From: Elusimicrobiota bacterium
GTDB taxonomy: Bacteria; Elusimicrobiota; Elusimicrobia; UBA1565; UBA9628
Direction: 5' to 3'
DNA length: 60,562 bases
Assembly (NCBI GenBank): GCA_027327915.1
Contig: DAHVWT010000005.1
Coordinates: forward strand, 1 to 60,562
Below the pieces are notes generated by a model, which had not been told where the DNA came from, ran no database searches, and saw only the letters and a program-made list of their open reading frames with translations. Made by a program: the position numbers and the translations under genes. Shown here piece after piece: positions 8,092-17,437 of this stretch (within the stretch, counting starts at the first letter, position 1; each line of letters starts with the position of its first letter).

Positions 8092-9348
8092 TCAAACCAC
8101 CGCCAGAAGGGCGAAATGGAGATACTCCGTCTCCGGCATCGCGAGAAGAATGGGATGGTCCGGGGACTGGGTCCGAAGAGCCTCGATCCTCGTGGGCCGA
8201 CCCGCCTTGGCCTGCGCCGCGCGCAGCATGTCGACAAAGAGCTCGCGGCTGACGTGATGGGAACAGCTCGAGGTCGCGAGCAAGCCGCCCTCCGCAAGCG
8301 CCTCCAGCGCCCGGGCGTTCATCGCCGCGTACGCCCGGAGGGCGCGGCCCAGGTCCTTTTTGGAAGGGCAGAGATTAGGCGGGTCCATCATGATGAAATC
8401 AGGCTTGAAGTCCGCGCTCCCTTCCTTGAGGCCGCGAAGAAACTCCAGGGAGTCTCCCTCGACCCATCGGATTTTCGCGTCGACCCCGTTCAACACGGCG
8501 TTCTCCCGCGCCAGGCGAACCGCCTCGCCGGAGCTCTCGACGCCGAGCACCTCCAGGGCGCCGAATTTGGCCGCGTTCAGGGCGAAGCCGCCCGAGTAGG
8601 AGTACAGATCGAGCACGCGCCGTCCCCGTGCGTAGCGCCGTATGAAGGAACGGTTCTCCCTTTGGTCGAAGTAATAGCCCGTCTTCTGCCCGCGCCCCAA
8701 CGCCACTTTGAAACGGATGCCGTCGTGGACGATCTCGACCTCTTCGGGCGCCGAGCCCAGAAGGACGCGGTCCTCCATGGAAAGCCCCTCCAAGGCCCGC
8801 ATCCTGTGGGAATTCCTCAGATAAATCGCCGAGACCGGCGCCAAGGCCCCGAGCGCCGCGGCGAGACGGTCCAGGCGCGCATCGATCCCGGCGCAAAGAG
8901 CCTCGATGACGAGGACGCCGCCGAAACGGTCGATCACAAGCCCCGGAAGACCGTCCGACTCCCCGAAGCACCAGCGATAGGCGGACTCTCCGGGAAAAAG
9001 GCTCTCCCTTCTCGCGAGAGCCTGACCGAGCCGCTGCCGGAAAAGCTCATCGAGCGCCCCCTCGGAGAGAGGTCCGCGGGAAAGCAGCCGCACGGCGATC
9101 AGGCTGCGGGGATGGTAGAATCCGCAGCCCAGGAATCGCCCTCCCGCTGAAAAGACCTCGGCCAGGGAGCCCGCCCCCGCCTCTCCCTCGACGGAGGATA
9201 TCTCGTTGGAAAAGACCCACAGATGCCCGGCGAGGAGGCGGTCTTCCTCGCGGGCCTTGAGCCGGACGCGCGGCAACTTCCCGCCGGCAGGCAGGGCCAC
9301 GGCCGCCTCAGCAGCCATGGACTTCGACGGCTTCTCCGATCCGGACAC
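8092..9348 (-). CDS. RlmI-type PUA/class I SAM-dependent rRNA methyltransferase
   Basis: About 418 aa. The N-terminal PUA-like part carries the family opening (RVRLKAREEDRLLAGHLWVFSNEI). A linking domain and a Rossmann methyltransferase follow, with SAM loop VLDLYSYSGGFALNAA, acidic ribose contact GVESS, a DPP motif in MMDPPNL and the cysteine motif TSSCSHH. This matches the RlmI/YccW family that makes 5-methylcytosine in 23S rRNA; exact target unproven. The track start at 9363 is a TTG. GTG 9348 has GAGG six nt upstream and is chosen; ATG 9318 is the alternative. All three overlap the 3' end of the upstream gene. The downstream nuclease starts 10 nt after the stop. Confidence 0.88.
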   Translation of the reverse strand: MSGSEKPSKSMAAEAAVALPAGGKLPRVRLKAREEDRLLAGHLWVFSNEISSVEGEAGAGSLAEVFSAGGRFLGCGFYHPRSLIAVRLLSRGPLSEGALDELFRQRLGQALARRESLFPGESAYRWCFGESDGLPGLVIDRFGGVLVIEALCAGIDARLDRLAAALGALAPVSAIYLRNSHRMRALEGLSMEDRVLLGSAPEEVEIVHDGIRFKVALGRGQKTGYYFDQRENRSFIRRYARGRRVLDLYSYSGGFALNAAKFGALEVLGVESSGEAVRLARENAVLNGVDAKIRWVEGDSLEFLRGLKEGSADFKPDFIMMDPPNLCPSKKDLGRALRAYAAMNARALEALAEGGLLATSSCSHHVSRELFVDMLRAAQAKAGRPTRIEALRTQSPDHPILLAMPETEYLHFALLAVV

Positions 9349-10072
9349 GATGTTCCTCGGCAAAATTCGCCTCCTTTATCGCCAATTCCACGTAGCCGCT
9401 CGAGGCGGCAAGCGCGACGGCGCGGTTATCAGGCGCCTCGCAGTAAGCGCGCAGCAGGCGGCCCGCGTCCTTGCCCCGGAATAGGACGCGCGCTTCGCCC
9501 CCGACTGCGGCGGCCTCGATATTGGTCACGGCGTTCCCGAATCCATCCACGTAGACGATCTCGCCGGTGAGGCGCCCGCGGCTCCGGCGAGGCGGCGGGA
9601 ACGGCTCCGTCCGCGCGGGCTTGACGGCGGGGCCGAGGCGCGAGGGCGCCGCGCCCAACCAAAGCCTGGCCGCGGCCGGAGCGAAAACATCCCGGCCGTG
9701 AAAGGTGCCGCTGACGCGCGACAGGCCCCAGCGCGAGACATCCACCTCGCGGAACTCCCGCGGCGGCTTTTCAAGCCACGCCAAGGCGCCGTTGTCCGGC
9801 GCCAGATATTGCCGGCCGTCGCTTCGCGCCCACAGGATCCTGCGCGCGCCGCCCACTCCCGGGTCCACGACGACGACGAAGATGGAGCGCGGCGGAAAAA
9901 AGCTCGCGCTCGTGCGCAGGCAGAAAGCCGCGGCGCGAATGTCGTGGCGCGCGATGCCGTGGCTGAGATCGATCACCGGCGCTCCTGGAGCGATGCCGGC
10001 GATCACGCCCTTCATGACGCCGACGTAGGGGTCCTTCGACCCGAAATCCGTAAGAAGAACGATCGGTCCCAT
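9308..10072 (-). CDS. SAM hydroxide adenosyltransferase (DUF62 family)
   Basis: A 254-aa protein of the SAM-dependent halogenase/hydroxide adenosyltransferase family. The N-terminal motif IVLLTDFGSKDPYVGVMKGVI carries the conserved Asp and is followed by the DLSHG motif. The central part has VVVVDPGVGG and the typical APDNGAL. The C-terminal barrel has VYVDGFGNAVTNI. In most bacteria these enzymes hydrolyse SAM to adenosine and methionine rather than halogenating it, and that is the default expectation. The ATG follows the pyrE-like stop by 28 nt. It is an unlinked housekeeping-type gene inside the long gcv transcription unit. Confidence 0.9.
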   Translation of the reverse strand: MGPIVLLTDFGSKDPYVGVMKGVIAGIAPGAPVIDLSHGIARHDIRAAAFCLRTSASFFPPRSIFVVVVDPGVGGARRILWARSDGRQYLAPDNGALAWLEKPPREFREVDVSRWGLSRVSGTFHGRDVFAPAAARLWLGAAPSRLGPAVKPARTEPFPPPRRSRGRLTGEIVYVDGFGNAVTNIEAAAVGGEARVLFRGKDAGRLLRAYCEAPDNRAVALAASSGYVELAIKEANFAEEHRVRIGEAVEVHGC

Positions 10073-10100
10073 GCGATCAAAGCCTCCGGCCGGAGTCGGG

Positions 10101-10697
10101 CTAATAGCCCTCTTGGCCGCCGGAGGAGAGCCTGCTCAAATCCGTCAGCGGCACGCCCAAGCGGCATTGGGCGCAGACGCCCTGGGGACAAGCTTCGAGG
10201 GGATAATTGACCAGCGCGCGCGCGGGCACCGCGAGCGCGAGACCGGAGTTCGACCTGTCGACAAGGGCGCCGACGCCGACCACTTTCGCCCCATACGCGA
10301 GCGCGAGGCCCGCCAATTCCCCCGTCAAGCGCCCGGTCGTGAGGACGTCCACCGCGACGAGCACGCGCTCGCCCCGCTCGATCTTGAAGTCGCGCCTGAA
10401 GGCCATCGAGCCGTCGGAGCGCTCGGCGAAAATCGCGCGGCATTTCTTGATCCGCGCCAGCTCCTGGCCCAGGACCAAGGACGCCGCCCCGGGCGTCACG
10501 ACGACGTCCAAGGGCTGGGGGAATTTGGCCGCCAGGGCCTTCGAGAGCTTCTGGGCCACATGCGGGTATTGAAGGACAAGCGCCGCTTGGATATAGATCG
10601 GCGTGTGGAGGCCGCCGGCAAGCTGAAAATGTCCCGACACGATGGCGCCGTGCTCCTCGAGGAGACCCAGCGCGTCGGTCTTGTTCATGGCCGGCAT
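10101..10697 (-). CDS. pyrE: Orotate phosphoribosyltransferase-like protein
   Basis: A 198-aa protein resembling OPRT, which joins orotate to PRPP in pyrimidine synthesis. Visible family features are GAIVSGHFQLAGGLHTPIYI near the start, VVTPGAASLVLGQELA, a flexible-loop region MAFRRDFKIERGERV and the PRPP loop AVDVLTTGRLTGE. The C-terminus ACPQGVCAQCRLGVPL resembles the Cys-containing tail of Thermus-type PyrE. In the PRPP loop the usual acidic pair is reduced to one Asp (VD rather than ED or DD) and the following Gly-Gly-Ser is Arg-Leu, which may change activity. The track start at 10826 lies in the upstream gene; ATG 10697, 7 nt after that gene's stop, is preferred and 10688 is possible. 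Confidence 0.82.
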   Translation of the reverse strand: MPAMNKTDALGLLEEHGAIVSGHFQLAGGLHTPIYIQAALVLQYPHVAQKLSKALAAKFPQPLDVVVTPGAASLVLGQELARIKKCRAIFAERSDGSMAFRRDFKIERGERVLVAVDVLTTGRLTGELAGLALAYGAKVVGVGALVDRSNSGLALAVPARALVNYPLEACPQGVCAQCRLGVPLTDLSRLSSGGQEGY

Positions 10698-10704
10698 GGT
10701 CGGC

Positions 10705-12924
10705 TCATGATCGCGCGGCGGCCCGGGCGCCGCGCCGGGCGCGCAGGATCGCCGCCTCGACTTCGTGGGCGCCCATCTTTCGCAAATCCAGGTCGATATT
10801 AGGATGGTTGAGATTCCCTCGGACATGAAAGGAGATCGCTGGGCGCCCCGCCTCGTCCACGAGATATTCCGGCAAAGGAGCCCGATAATGCGCCAGATGG
10901 GTCAGCACCCGCAAGTCGACGGTCTCGTCGGCGAAATCGGCGCTGCCGTCCGCGAAAGCGGAGAATTCGGGGCTCCTGACATAAAAGTAGCGGCTGTCGA
11001 CGCGGCCGCGCTTGACGATATAATTCGCGCCGATGCGGCTGAAGCCGAAGCTGCGCGGGTACGCGGTCGCGGCGTTGAAGATGGCAAGGTGATTCAAACG
11101 GTACATATAGATATACGGGAGAAACAGTATTTTAAGAATTTTGCTCGACTTTTGGACACTTTTGATGTCTCCCACGCGCCCCGGCCCCAAGGTCGCGGCG
11201 AGGGAGCCGTTCAAGGCGCGCAGGGCGGGCGTCAGGCCGTCCATCGACCATCGGAGAGCCGCCCGGTCGATAGAAAAATCCTTCCCGACGATTCCGAAAA
11301 TTTTGAGATTTCCGGACAAGGCCGGGAAGCTCCTCGGAAGGCTGTACTTCAGGGTTTTGACCCACGCCTCATCCCCGTCCCCGGATGACGCATAGGGATG
11401 CTCGCGCGGAGATCCGTAATGCTCCACGATTTTCTCGAACAAGGACGCCGACCTCTCCCAATCGGCGCGGTTGATCGATCCCGCCACCGAGAGGCGTTTT
11501 AAGCGGGGGAGGCCGTCGAGGCGGCCGCTCAACCGCGCCGCCAACTTGCCCCATCCGAAAAAAAGTTTTTCGATGGAGAGCGTCCTTCCCGCGAGAGTCG
11601 CCGTGCCCTTGATCCCGCGGAAAAACTCGTCAAGCCACCGGACCGTTCCGCGCGAGACCGCCCAGTCGATGGTGGAAAGATTTTCCCGCGCCTGGGCCAG
11701 CACATCCGCGCCAAGAACGTCGAAATCGGGCGTCGACAGCCGCGCCTTGTCCCATTGGATCCGGGCGGAAGGAACTCTCCATTTTCCCCCTTCTCCCGAC
11801 ATGGAGACACTCGCCTTCACGTCCCCATCGGCGGCAAATTTCATCGGTGGAGAAACCAAGGCCTCCAAACGCTTGAGCGAGGGCGCCTGAGCCTCGATAT
11901 CCGCGTGCCACAGGACATCGGGACCCGAATCGTCGAAAACGCCGCCGCCCTGAAGACGCGCCTCGGGCAAGAGCGCCGTCAAGGAATCAACGCGCAGGGC
12001 CTTTCCGCTCCACCGCGCCCGGCCGCTCCAACGGGCGGCCGGCAACGTCGCGCGGCTGGGCTTGCCGATCCATTTCCGAGGAATGTCCAGAGAGACCGCG
12101 GGAGACTCGACATCGATGCTTATATCCGGCTCCGGAAAGCCGCCGATCCTAACACGGCCCTTGATATCCCCAAGGCCGGCGACATGAAGTCCCAGGTCTG
12201 AATTCTCGACCGTCGCGCGGCGCCAATCCAACATCCGCGCGCTGATGGCTCCCTTGCCGCGTCCGGAGCCGTTGAAGCGCGTTCCCGCCACGATCCAATC
12301 CCAATCCGCCTTCCATTCGAACGGCAAGGACCCGGAGGAGCGCCATGGCCCCGCCCCAACGCGAAGGTTCTCGAGGCGCAGGTCGGATCCCCCTTCCCGG
12401 CTCCTGAACCGGGCAGCGCCGTTGTCGATGCGGATTCGCTCGACGGACCAGGCGACGGGAAGGCCCATGAGCCGCTCCGGAACCGCCTGGGCGGCAGCCC
12501 TGACCCTGGGGCGGCCGGGAGGGCTCCAACCCGCGGAGGGCCATTCGAGCTCAGGGCCGTCGAGGGCCAGCGTCACGAAGCGGATCCGGCGCTCACGAAG
12601 AAGAGAGGCGATACTGACGGTCAAGAGGGCCGAACGACACTGGAAAGCGGGCGGCGAACCCTCCTTGTCGTAAACGGCGAGCCCGCGGATGCGAAGTCCG
12701 CGGGGCGTCACGAAGACCCTTCGGATCGACACGGGCCTCCCCGTAGCCACGCCTAAGCCCTCCGTGATAGCCGCCTTGAGGCGCTCCGGATTCTTCGCCC
12801 GCTCCAGATACCCGAAGGCCGCGACAAGGGCGATGCTGGCAAGGACGGCGAGCCCCATAAGAATTCCCCCCGCGATTTTGAACGCGAGGAGAAGGCGGCG
12901 GAGCGCCCGGCGGGAAGGCGCCAT
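10705..12924 (-). CDS. AsmA-like envelope protein
   Basis: A 739-aa protein with a basic N-terminus, one membrane helix at about residues 13-40, then a long beta-rich domain built of repeated short strands. This is the plan of AsmA/DUF748-type proteins, whose soluble part forms an elongated groove in the periplasm and is linked to outer-membrane lipid homeostasis. The C-terminal AsmA-like segment is visible (SFGFSRIGANYIVKRGRVDS, then FADETVDLRV). It starts 9 nt after the M50-like gene and ends 7 nt before the pyrE-like gene. The family assignment rests on architecture and C-terminal motif and not on a catalytic site. Confidence 0.75.
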   Translation of the reverse strand: MAPSRRALRRLLLAFKIAGGILMGLAVLASIALVAAFGYLERAKNPERLKAAITEGLGVATGRPVSIRRVFVTPRGLRIRGLAVYDKEGSPPAFQCRSALLTVSIASLLRERRIRFVTLALDGPELEWPSAGWSPPGRPRVRAAAQAVPERLMGLPVAWSVERIRIDNGAARFRSREGGSDLRLENLRVGAGPWRSSGSLPFEWKADWDWIVAGTRFNGSGRGKGAISARMLDWRRATVENSDLGLHVAGLGDIKGRVRIGGFPEPDISIDVESPAVSLDIPRKWIGKPSRATLPAARWSGRARWSGKALRVDSLTALLPEARLQGGGVFDDSGPDVLWHADIEAQAPSLKRLEALVSPPMKFAADGDVKASVSMSGEGGKWRVPSARIQWDKARLSTPDFDVLGADVLAQARENLSTIDWAVSRGTVRWLDEFFRGIKGTATLAGRTLSIEKLFFGWGKLAARLSGRLDGLPRLKRLSVAGSINRADWERSASLFEKIVEHYGSPREHPYASSGDGDEAWVKTLKYSLPRSFPALSGNLKIFGIVGKDFSIDRAALRWSMDGLTPALRALNGSLAATLGPGRVGDIKSVQKSSKILKILFLPYIYMYRLNHLAIFNAATAYPRSFGFSRIGANYIVKRGRVDSRYFYVRSPEFSAFADGSADFADETVDLRVLTHLAHYRAPLPEYLVDEAGRPAISFHVRGNLNHPNIDLDLRKMGAHEVEAAILRARRGARAAARS

Positions 12925-12933
12925 GGCGGAGCC

Positions 12934-13659
12934 TTACTTCGCCGGCGCGGGCGCCGCGCTCCCTTGCGAGGCGACGAACGTCCATAAGCCGGCGATATCC
13001 AGAGCGCAGCGGCGCAGGACGTCGAGGAACGCCACCGAGTGGGGGAAAAAAGCCTTCAGGGCGGCGAGCGTCATGACCGCGTTGCCGAGACCGATGAGGG
13101 AGATCGAGAAGAGAACCCCTCCCGCCATATGAAGGTCGGGCTGGGAAACGTCTCCCACGGACGCCAGGGTTTCCAGGAGATGAAAAGCGAGCCCCACGCC
13201 CATCATCCCGGCAACGGCGCCCAGGGAATTCCAACCCGGGCGAATCCAGACCGCGACTCGAAAAACCAAGAGCGCCGCCAGGGCCGGCACTGGCGCGAGA
13301 TACGGCGCCAAGGCGACGAAGGCGTTCGACTTGGAAAGCTTCACGTGCCCTCCCTCGGGACTCGCCTTGAATTCATAAATATGGCCGCCGAAGGCCCAGG
13401 CGGCGGCCGCGTGGGCCGACTCATGTCCCAAGACGTAAAGCCCGCGCAGCATCGAGGCGGTCCGCCTTGCGGCCGGACCACGCCCCGCGCGGCTCCACAG
13501 CCAAAGCAGAGCGTACCCCAAGAAACCGCCGAAAAAGGGAAGGGCGGCGGCCTTTTGCGCCGCGGCCGCCCCGGAGGCGGCGCGCAGGAGCTCCCACCAA
13601 AGCGCGACCACGACCGGAAAAAGCAAAAGCCCGACGGCGAATTTGAGGATATTTTTCAA
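12934..13659 (-). CDS. M50-like integral membrane protein with HExxH motif
   Basis: A 241-aa polytopic membrane protein with about five hydrophobic segments. The motif LGHESAHAAAAW, inside or next to a helix, is an HExxH zinc-protease signature as in M50B-like peptidases. No NPDG-type second motif was found, so the third zinc ligand is unassigned. Activity is therefore only predicted. It begins 12 nt after the preceding small membrane protein. Next to an AsmA-like gene it may act in envelope maintenance. M50 proteins commonly cleave within the membrane. Confidence 0.6.
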   Translation of the reverse strand: MKNILKFAVGLLLFPVVVALWWELLRAASGAAAAQKAAALPFFGGFLGYALLWLWSRAGRGPAARRTASMLRGLYVLGHESAHAAAAWAFGGHIYEFKASPEGGHVKLSKSNAFVALAPYLAPVPALAALLVFRVAVWIRPGWNSLGAVAGMMGVGLAFHLLETLASVGDVSQPDLHMAGGVLFSISLIGLGNAVMTLAALKAFFPHSVAFLDVLRRCALDIAGLWTFVASQGSAAPAPAK

Positions 13660-13671
13660 GGGAAGACTCCT

Positions 13672-14130
13672 CTACTCAACCATGTCGTCTTCATAGGATA
13701 CGCGCCGCGCCTTGAGTTCGGTTTTCCACCGGCCCAAGACTCCCGGCATCCTCTCGCAGCAGAGCCTAGCCCAACGGCCTCGGGGAGGGGAAAAAAGATC
13801 GCAGCCCGTCTGGAACCAGACGTAAGCGTATTTCAGCGAGCTTTCGGAGACCCGCTCGTCGCGCTCGAAGCGCAAAAGGGTGGATTGAGCCTTGTAGGCG
13901 TCGGGCGCCAAACGGCCGGCCTTGAGTTCCCCGTCAAGCTTCATCTGGCGCCGACGGAGCGCCGCGTCGTAATGAGCCGCTTTGCTCTCGGGATGCTCCT
14001 GCCAGTCCAGATACTTGAGGCCTTCCGCGTAGGCTTGCCTCGCGCGCAGACTCAAGTCCGTCCAGGCCAAAACGAAAGCCAGGGCCCATCCCCCCAACAC
14101 GACAAGAAGCGCTTTTCCGTACAACTTCAT
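13672..14130 (-). CDS. Hypothetical single-pass membrane protein
   Basis: A 152-aa protein with one N-terminal hydrophobic helix (LYGKALLVVLGGWALAFVLAW) followed by a charged, helical soluble domain. Three cysteines occur in the C-terminal half (TGCDLF and RLCCERM). No family is recognised. The start overlaps the response-regulator stop as ATGA, so expression is probably coupled to that regulator. The M50-like gene starts 12 nt downstream. Confidence 0.7.
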   Translation of the reverse strand: MKLYGKALLVVLGGWALAFVLAWTDLSLRARQAYAEGLKYLDWQEHPESKAAHYDAALRRRQMKLDGELKAGRLAPDAYKAQSTLLRFERDERVSESSLKYAYVWFQTGCDLFSPPRGRWARLCCERMPGVLGRWKTELKARRVSYEDDMVE

Positions 14131-14522
14131 CGGGAATCCAAAATACGGTGCAGCGCCGCCTTGAACTCCTCCTGAGGAACGGGCTTGGCGAAGACGTCCT
14201 TGACATTGGGCTCCTGGCGGATGATCTCCACCGTCGTCGTCTCGGTATAGCGGCCGCTGACGACGATGATCGGGATGCGGGAGGCCTCCCGATCCTGCTG
14301 CATGCGCCGAAGAACCTCGAAGCCGCCGTAGCGCGGGAGCATCAGGTCGAGAATGAGCAAGTCGGGTTTAAGGGTCTTGACCTTTTCCAGGGCGGTCGCC
14401 CCGTCCCCCGCTGTTTGCGCCAGAAAACCCTCGTTTTTGACGAGAAGCTCCAGAAGATCGAGGGACCCCTCGTCGTCATCAACGATCAAGACGAGTTTGC
14501 TGAAGGAGACGGGGCCTGCCAT
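14127..14522 (-). CDS. Single-domain response regulator (receiver only)
   Basis: A 131-aa CheY-like receiver. The acidic pocket is IVDDDEG, the phospho-acceptor lies in LLILDLMLP, the switch Ser in IIVVSGRY and the conserved Lys in DVFAKPVP. No DNA-binding domain follows. It lies 20 nt after gcvP and overlaps the next gene by 4 nt. No histidine kinase is in the window, so its partner is unknown. Confidence 0.93.
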   Translation of the reverse strand: MAGPVSFSKLVLIVDDDEGSLDLLELLVKNEGFLAQTAGDGATALEKVKTLKPDLLILDLMLPRYGGFEVLRRMQQDREASRIPIIVVSGRYTETTTVEIIRQEPNVKDVFAKPVPQEEFKAALHRILDSR

Positions 14523-14542
14523 GGGCGTTTTCTAACCTGGGA

Positions 14543-17437
14543 TCAATTCCACGGAGGGCAGGCGCAGACGAGATTGCGGTCTCCGTAGGCATTGTCGATG
14601 CGCCCCACGAAAGGCCAGAACTTGCGTTCCCGCGTCCACGGCGCCGGAAACGCCGCCTTGTCGCGGCCGTAGGGATGGCGCCAGTCGTCGGAGGCGATCA
14701 TCAGGGCCGTGTGAGGGGCGTTTTTCAAAGGGTTGTCGGTTCGGTCGGATCGTCCCGCCTCGATGTCCCGGATCTCGCCGCGGATCAAGATCATCGCGTC
14801 CACGAAACGGTCGATCTCCTCCTTGGACTCGCTCTCGGTCGGTTCGATCATGAGCGTTCCGGCGACCGGCCAGGAGACGGTCGGCGCGTGAAAGCCGTAA
14901 TCCATAAGCCGCTTGGCCACGTCCTCGACCGTGACGCCCGCGCTGTCCTTGAACGCCCTCAAATCCAGCAGGCACTCATGGGCGATCAAGCCTCCCCGTC
15001 CGCGGTAGAGCAGGGGATAATGGCTCGAAAGCCGTCGCGCGACGTAATTGGCGCTCAAAATGGCGGCTTGAGTGGCCCTCGTGAGGCCCTCGCCGCCCAA
15101 CTGCCTGATATAGAGCCACGCAATCGGCAGGATGGACGCTGAACCGAACGGCGCGGCGGACACGGCTCCGAGATCCCGGGCTCCGACGCGGGCGAGGGGA
15201 TGGCGCGGCATGAAGGGCGCCAGGTGCTTGTCCGCGGCGATGGGACCCATCCCAGGACCGCCGCCGCCGTGAGGGATGCAGAAGGTCTTGTGGAGGTTGA
15301 GGTGGCAAACGTCCGCGCCAACCTCCCCCACCCGGCAGAGCCCGACGAGGGCGTTTAAGTTCGCGCCGTCAAGATAGACTTGGCCGCCTGCCTCGTGGAC
15401 GAGCCGGCAGATCTCCTTGAGGCCCTCCTCGAACACGCCGTGAGTGGAGGGATAGGTGATCATGATCGCGGCCAGCTCCCGTGAATTCGCCGCGATTTTC
15501 CGTTTGAGATCCTCCCTGTCGATCGAGCCGTCCGATGTCGTCTCGACCGGAACGGCCGAGAAGCCGGCCGCCGCGGCCGAGGCGGGATTCGTGCCGTGAG
15601 CCGATCGTGGAATCAGACAGACGCGGCGGCGCCCCTCCCCCCGCGACTCGTGATAGCGCCGAATCGCCATGAGCCCCGTGTATTCCCCCTGGGAGCCGGC
15701 GTTGGGCTGGAAGGAAACGGCATCGAACCCCGTGATCTCCTTGATCGCATCCGCGAGGCCCTCCAGGATCTTTGCCCATCCCTTGGCCTGCGCCGCGGGG
15801 ACGAAAGGATGGAGGCCCGTCACCGAGGGGATATCCAACGAGCGCATCTCGGAGGCGCTGTTGAGCTTCATCGTGCAGGATCCCAGTGGAATCATGGAGT
15901 GAACGAGCGAGACGTCCCGATTCTCAAGGCGCTTCATGTAGCGCATGAGCTCGGTCTCGGAACGAAAGCTGTTGAAAACGGGGTGGGTAAGATACGCGCC
16001 CGCGCGGCGCAGGGCCGGCTCGAACTCCCCGGAGGCCGCTCGCAGGAGCTTCGCGACATCGAGATGAGCGCGCTTGCCGGCGGCGAAAACGCGCAACAGC
16101 CTCTCGACATCCGCCTCCGAGGCGGCTTCGTCCATGGAAACGCAAAATCCTTCATCCACCTCGCGGAGATTCACGCGAGCCCTCTCAGCCGCGGCGAGGA
16201 TGCGCTTTTGGGCCGAAGGACTGGCCTCGACCAAGACCGTGTCGAAGAAAGGCTCCGGTCCGGTGCGGTAGCCGAGTTTTTGAAGGCCCAGGGCAAGAGC
16301 CGAGGCGAGGCGTCGGATCCTCAACGCGATGCGCTTGAGGCCCTCGGGCCCATGGTAGACGGCGTAAAACGAGGCGATGACCGCGAGGAGGGCCTGCGCC
16401 GTGCAGATATTCGACGTCGCCTTCTCCCGGCGTATGTGCTGCTCGCGCGTCTGGAGCGCGAGCCTCAAGGCCGGCCTCCCCGAGCCGTCTTTCGAGACTC
16501 CCACGATTCTCCCGGGGATGAGCCGTTGGTGTTCCTTGCGCGTCGCGAAGAACGCGGCGTGGGGCCCGCCGTAGCCCAGAGGGACGCCGAAACGCTGTGC
16601 CGAGCCCAGCGCGATGTCGGCGCCGAGATCTCCCGGCGGCTTCAAAAGGGTCAAGGCGAGCAAATCGCAGGCCACCGCCGTCAGGGCTCCCGCTTCGTGG
16701 GCTTTGCGCGAGACTTCCGCGATGTTCGGCGGGATGCCTCCCCGCGTCTCCGGGTACTGGATCAAGACGCCCACGGGCTTGCGCCCGAAGTCCCACGACT
16801 CCGGATCCGAAACCACGAGCTCGATTCCAAGGGCCGCGGCGCGGGTGCGCAGGACGGCCAGAGTCTGCGGATGACAGCGGTCGCCGGCGAAAAAGGGCCC
16901 CGGCGCCTCCGGACCCTGATGGGCGGCCAGGCACAGCGTCATCGACTCGGCCGCAGCCGTCGCCTCATCGAGGAGCGAGGCGTTCGACACCGGCAGGCCG
17001 GTCAAATCCTCGATCATGGTCTGGAAGTTGAGGAGGGCCTCGAGACGGCCTTGCGATATTTCAGCCTGGTAGGGCGTATAGGGCGTATACCAACCAGGAT
17101 TTTCAAGGATCCCGCGCCGTATGGCGGCGGGAAGGATCGTCTCGTAATAACCCATCCCGATGTAGGATCTGTAAATTTCGTTTTGAGCCGCCAGAGCCTC
17201 AAGCTCCCGGAAGGCCTCCTCCTCGCCCAAGGCCGGCCCGAGCTTGAGCGGCCGGCTCAGACGCAGCTCCTCCGGAACGGCCGCGGCCGCGAGGGCCTCC
17301 AGGGAGCCGTGCCCGACCGCCTCCAGCATCGATCGGATCGATTTCGAATCGAGGCCGATATGGCGTGACGAGAAGCCGGAAGACTCCGCGGACTCGGTTT
17401 CGCCCGCGCGCTTAGCCGCCGCGTCAGTGGCCCGCAT
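14543..17437 (-). CDS. gcvP: Glycine dehydrogenase (aminomethyl-transferring), P-protein
   Basis: A full-length, unsplit P-protein of about 964 aa, the PLP enzyme that decarboxylates glycine and passes the aminomethyl group to lipoyl-GcvH. Both halves are present in one chain: the N-terminal GYYETILPAAIRR region and the C-terminal half with the PLP lysine in NLHKTFCIPHGGGGPG. The track start at 17485 lies deep in gcvH. ATG 17437 overlaps the gcvH stop by 14 nt and gives a normal N-terminus; 17449 is also possible. With gcvT and gcvH it forms a complete T-H-P set. No lipoamide dehydrogenase is in the window. Confidence 0.97.
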   Translation of the reverse strand: MRATDAAAKRAGETESAESSGFSSRHIGLDSKSIRSMLEAVGHGSLEALAAAAVPEELRLSRPLKLGPALGEEEAFRELEALAAQNEIYRSYIGMGYYETILPAAIRRGILENPGWYTPYTPYQAEISQGRLEALLNFQTMIEDLTGLPVSNASLLDEATAAAESMTLCLAAHQGPEAPGPFFAGDRCHPQTLAVLRTRAAALGIELVVSDPESWDFGRKPVGVLIQYPETRGGIPPNIAEVSRKAHEAGALTAVACDLLALTLLKPPGDLGADIALGSAQRFGVPLGYGGPHAAFFATRKEHQRLIPGRIVGVSKDGSGRPALRLALQTREQHIRREKATSNICTAQALLAVIASFYAVYHGPEGLKRIALRIRRLASALALGLQKLGYRTGPEPFFDTVLVEASPSAQKRILAAAERARVNLREVDEGFCVSMDEAASEADVERLLRVFAAGKRAHLDVAKLLRAASGEFEPALRRAGAYLTHPVFNSFRSETELMRYMKRLENRDVSLVHSMIPLGSCTMKLNSASEMRSLDIPSVTGLHPFVPAAQAKGWAKILEGLADAIKEITGFDAVSFQPNAGSQGEYTGLMAIRRYHESRGEGRRRVCLIPRSAHGTNPASAAAAGFSAVPVETTSDGSIDREDLKRKIAANSRELAAIMITYPSTHGVFEEGLKEICRLVHEAGGQVYLDGANLNALVGLCRVGEVGADVCHLNLHKTFCIPHGGGGPGMGPIAADKHLAPFMPRHPLARVGARDLGAVSAAPFGSASILPIAWLYIRQLGGEGLTRATQAAILSANYVARRLSSHYPLLYRGRGGLIAHECLLDLRAFKDSAGVTVEDVAKRLMDYGFHAPTVSWPVAGTLMIEPTESESKEEIDRFVDAMILIRGEIRDIEAGRSDRTDNPLKNAPHTALMIASDDWRHPYGRDKAAFPAPWTRERKFWPFVGRIDNAYGDRNLVCACPPWN

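Noticed and set aside
9318-9363. TTG 9363 as start of the RlmI-type gene
   Set aside because: It adds a longer overlap with the upstream gene, whereas GTG 9348 has GAGG at good spacing.
15596-17368. 590-aa plus-strand ORF
   Set aside because: Antisense shadow of gcvP.
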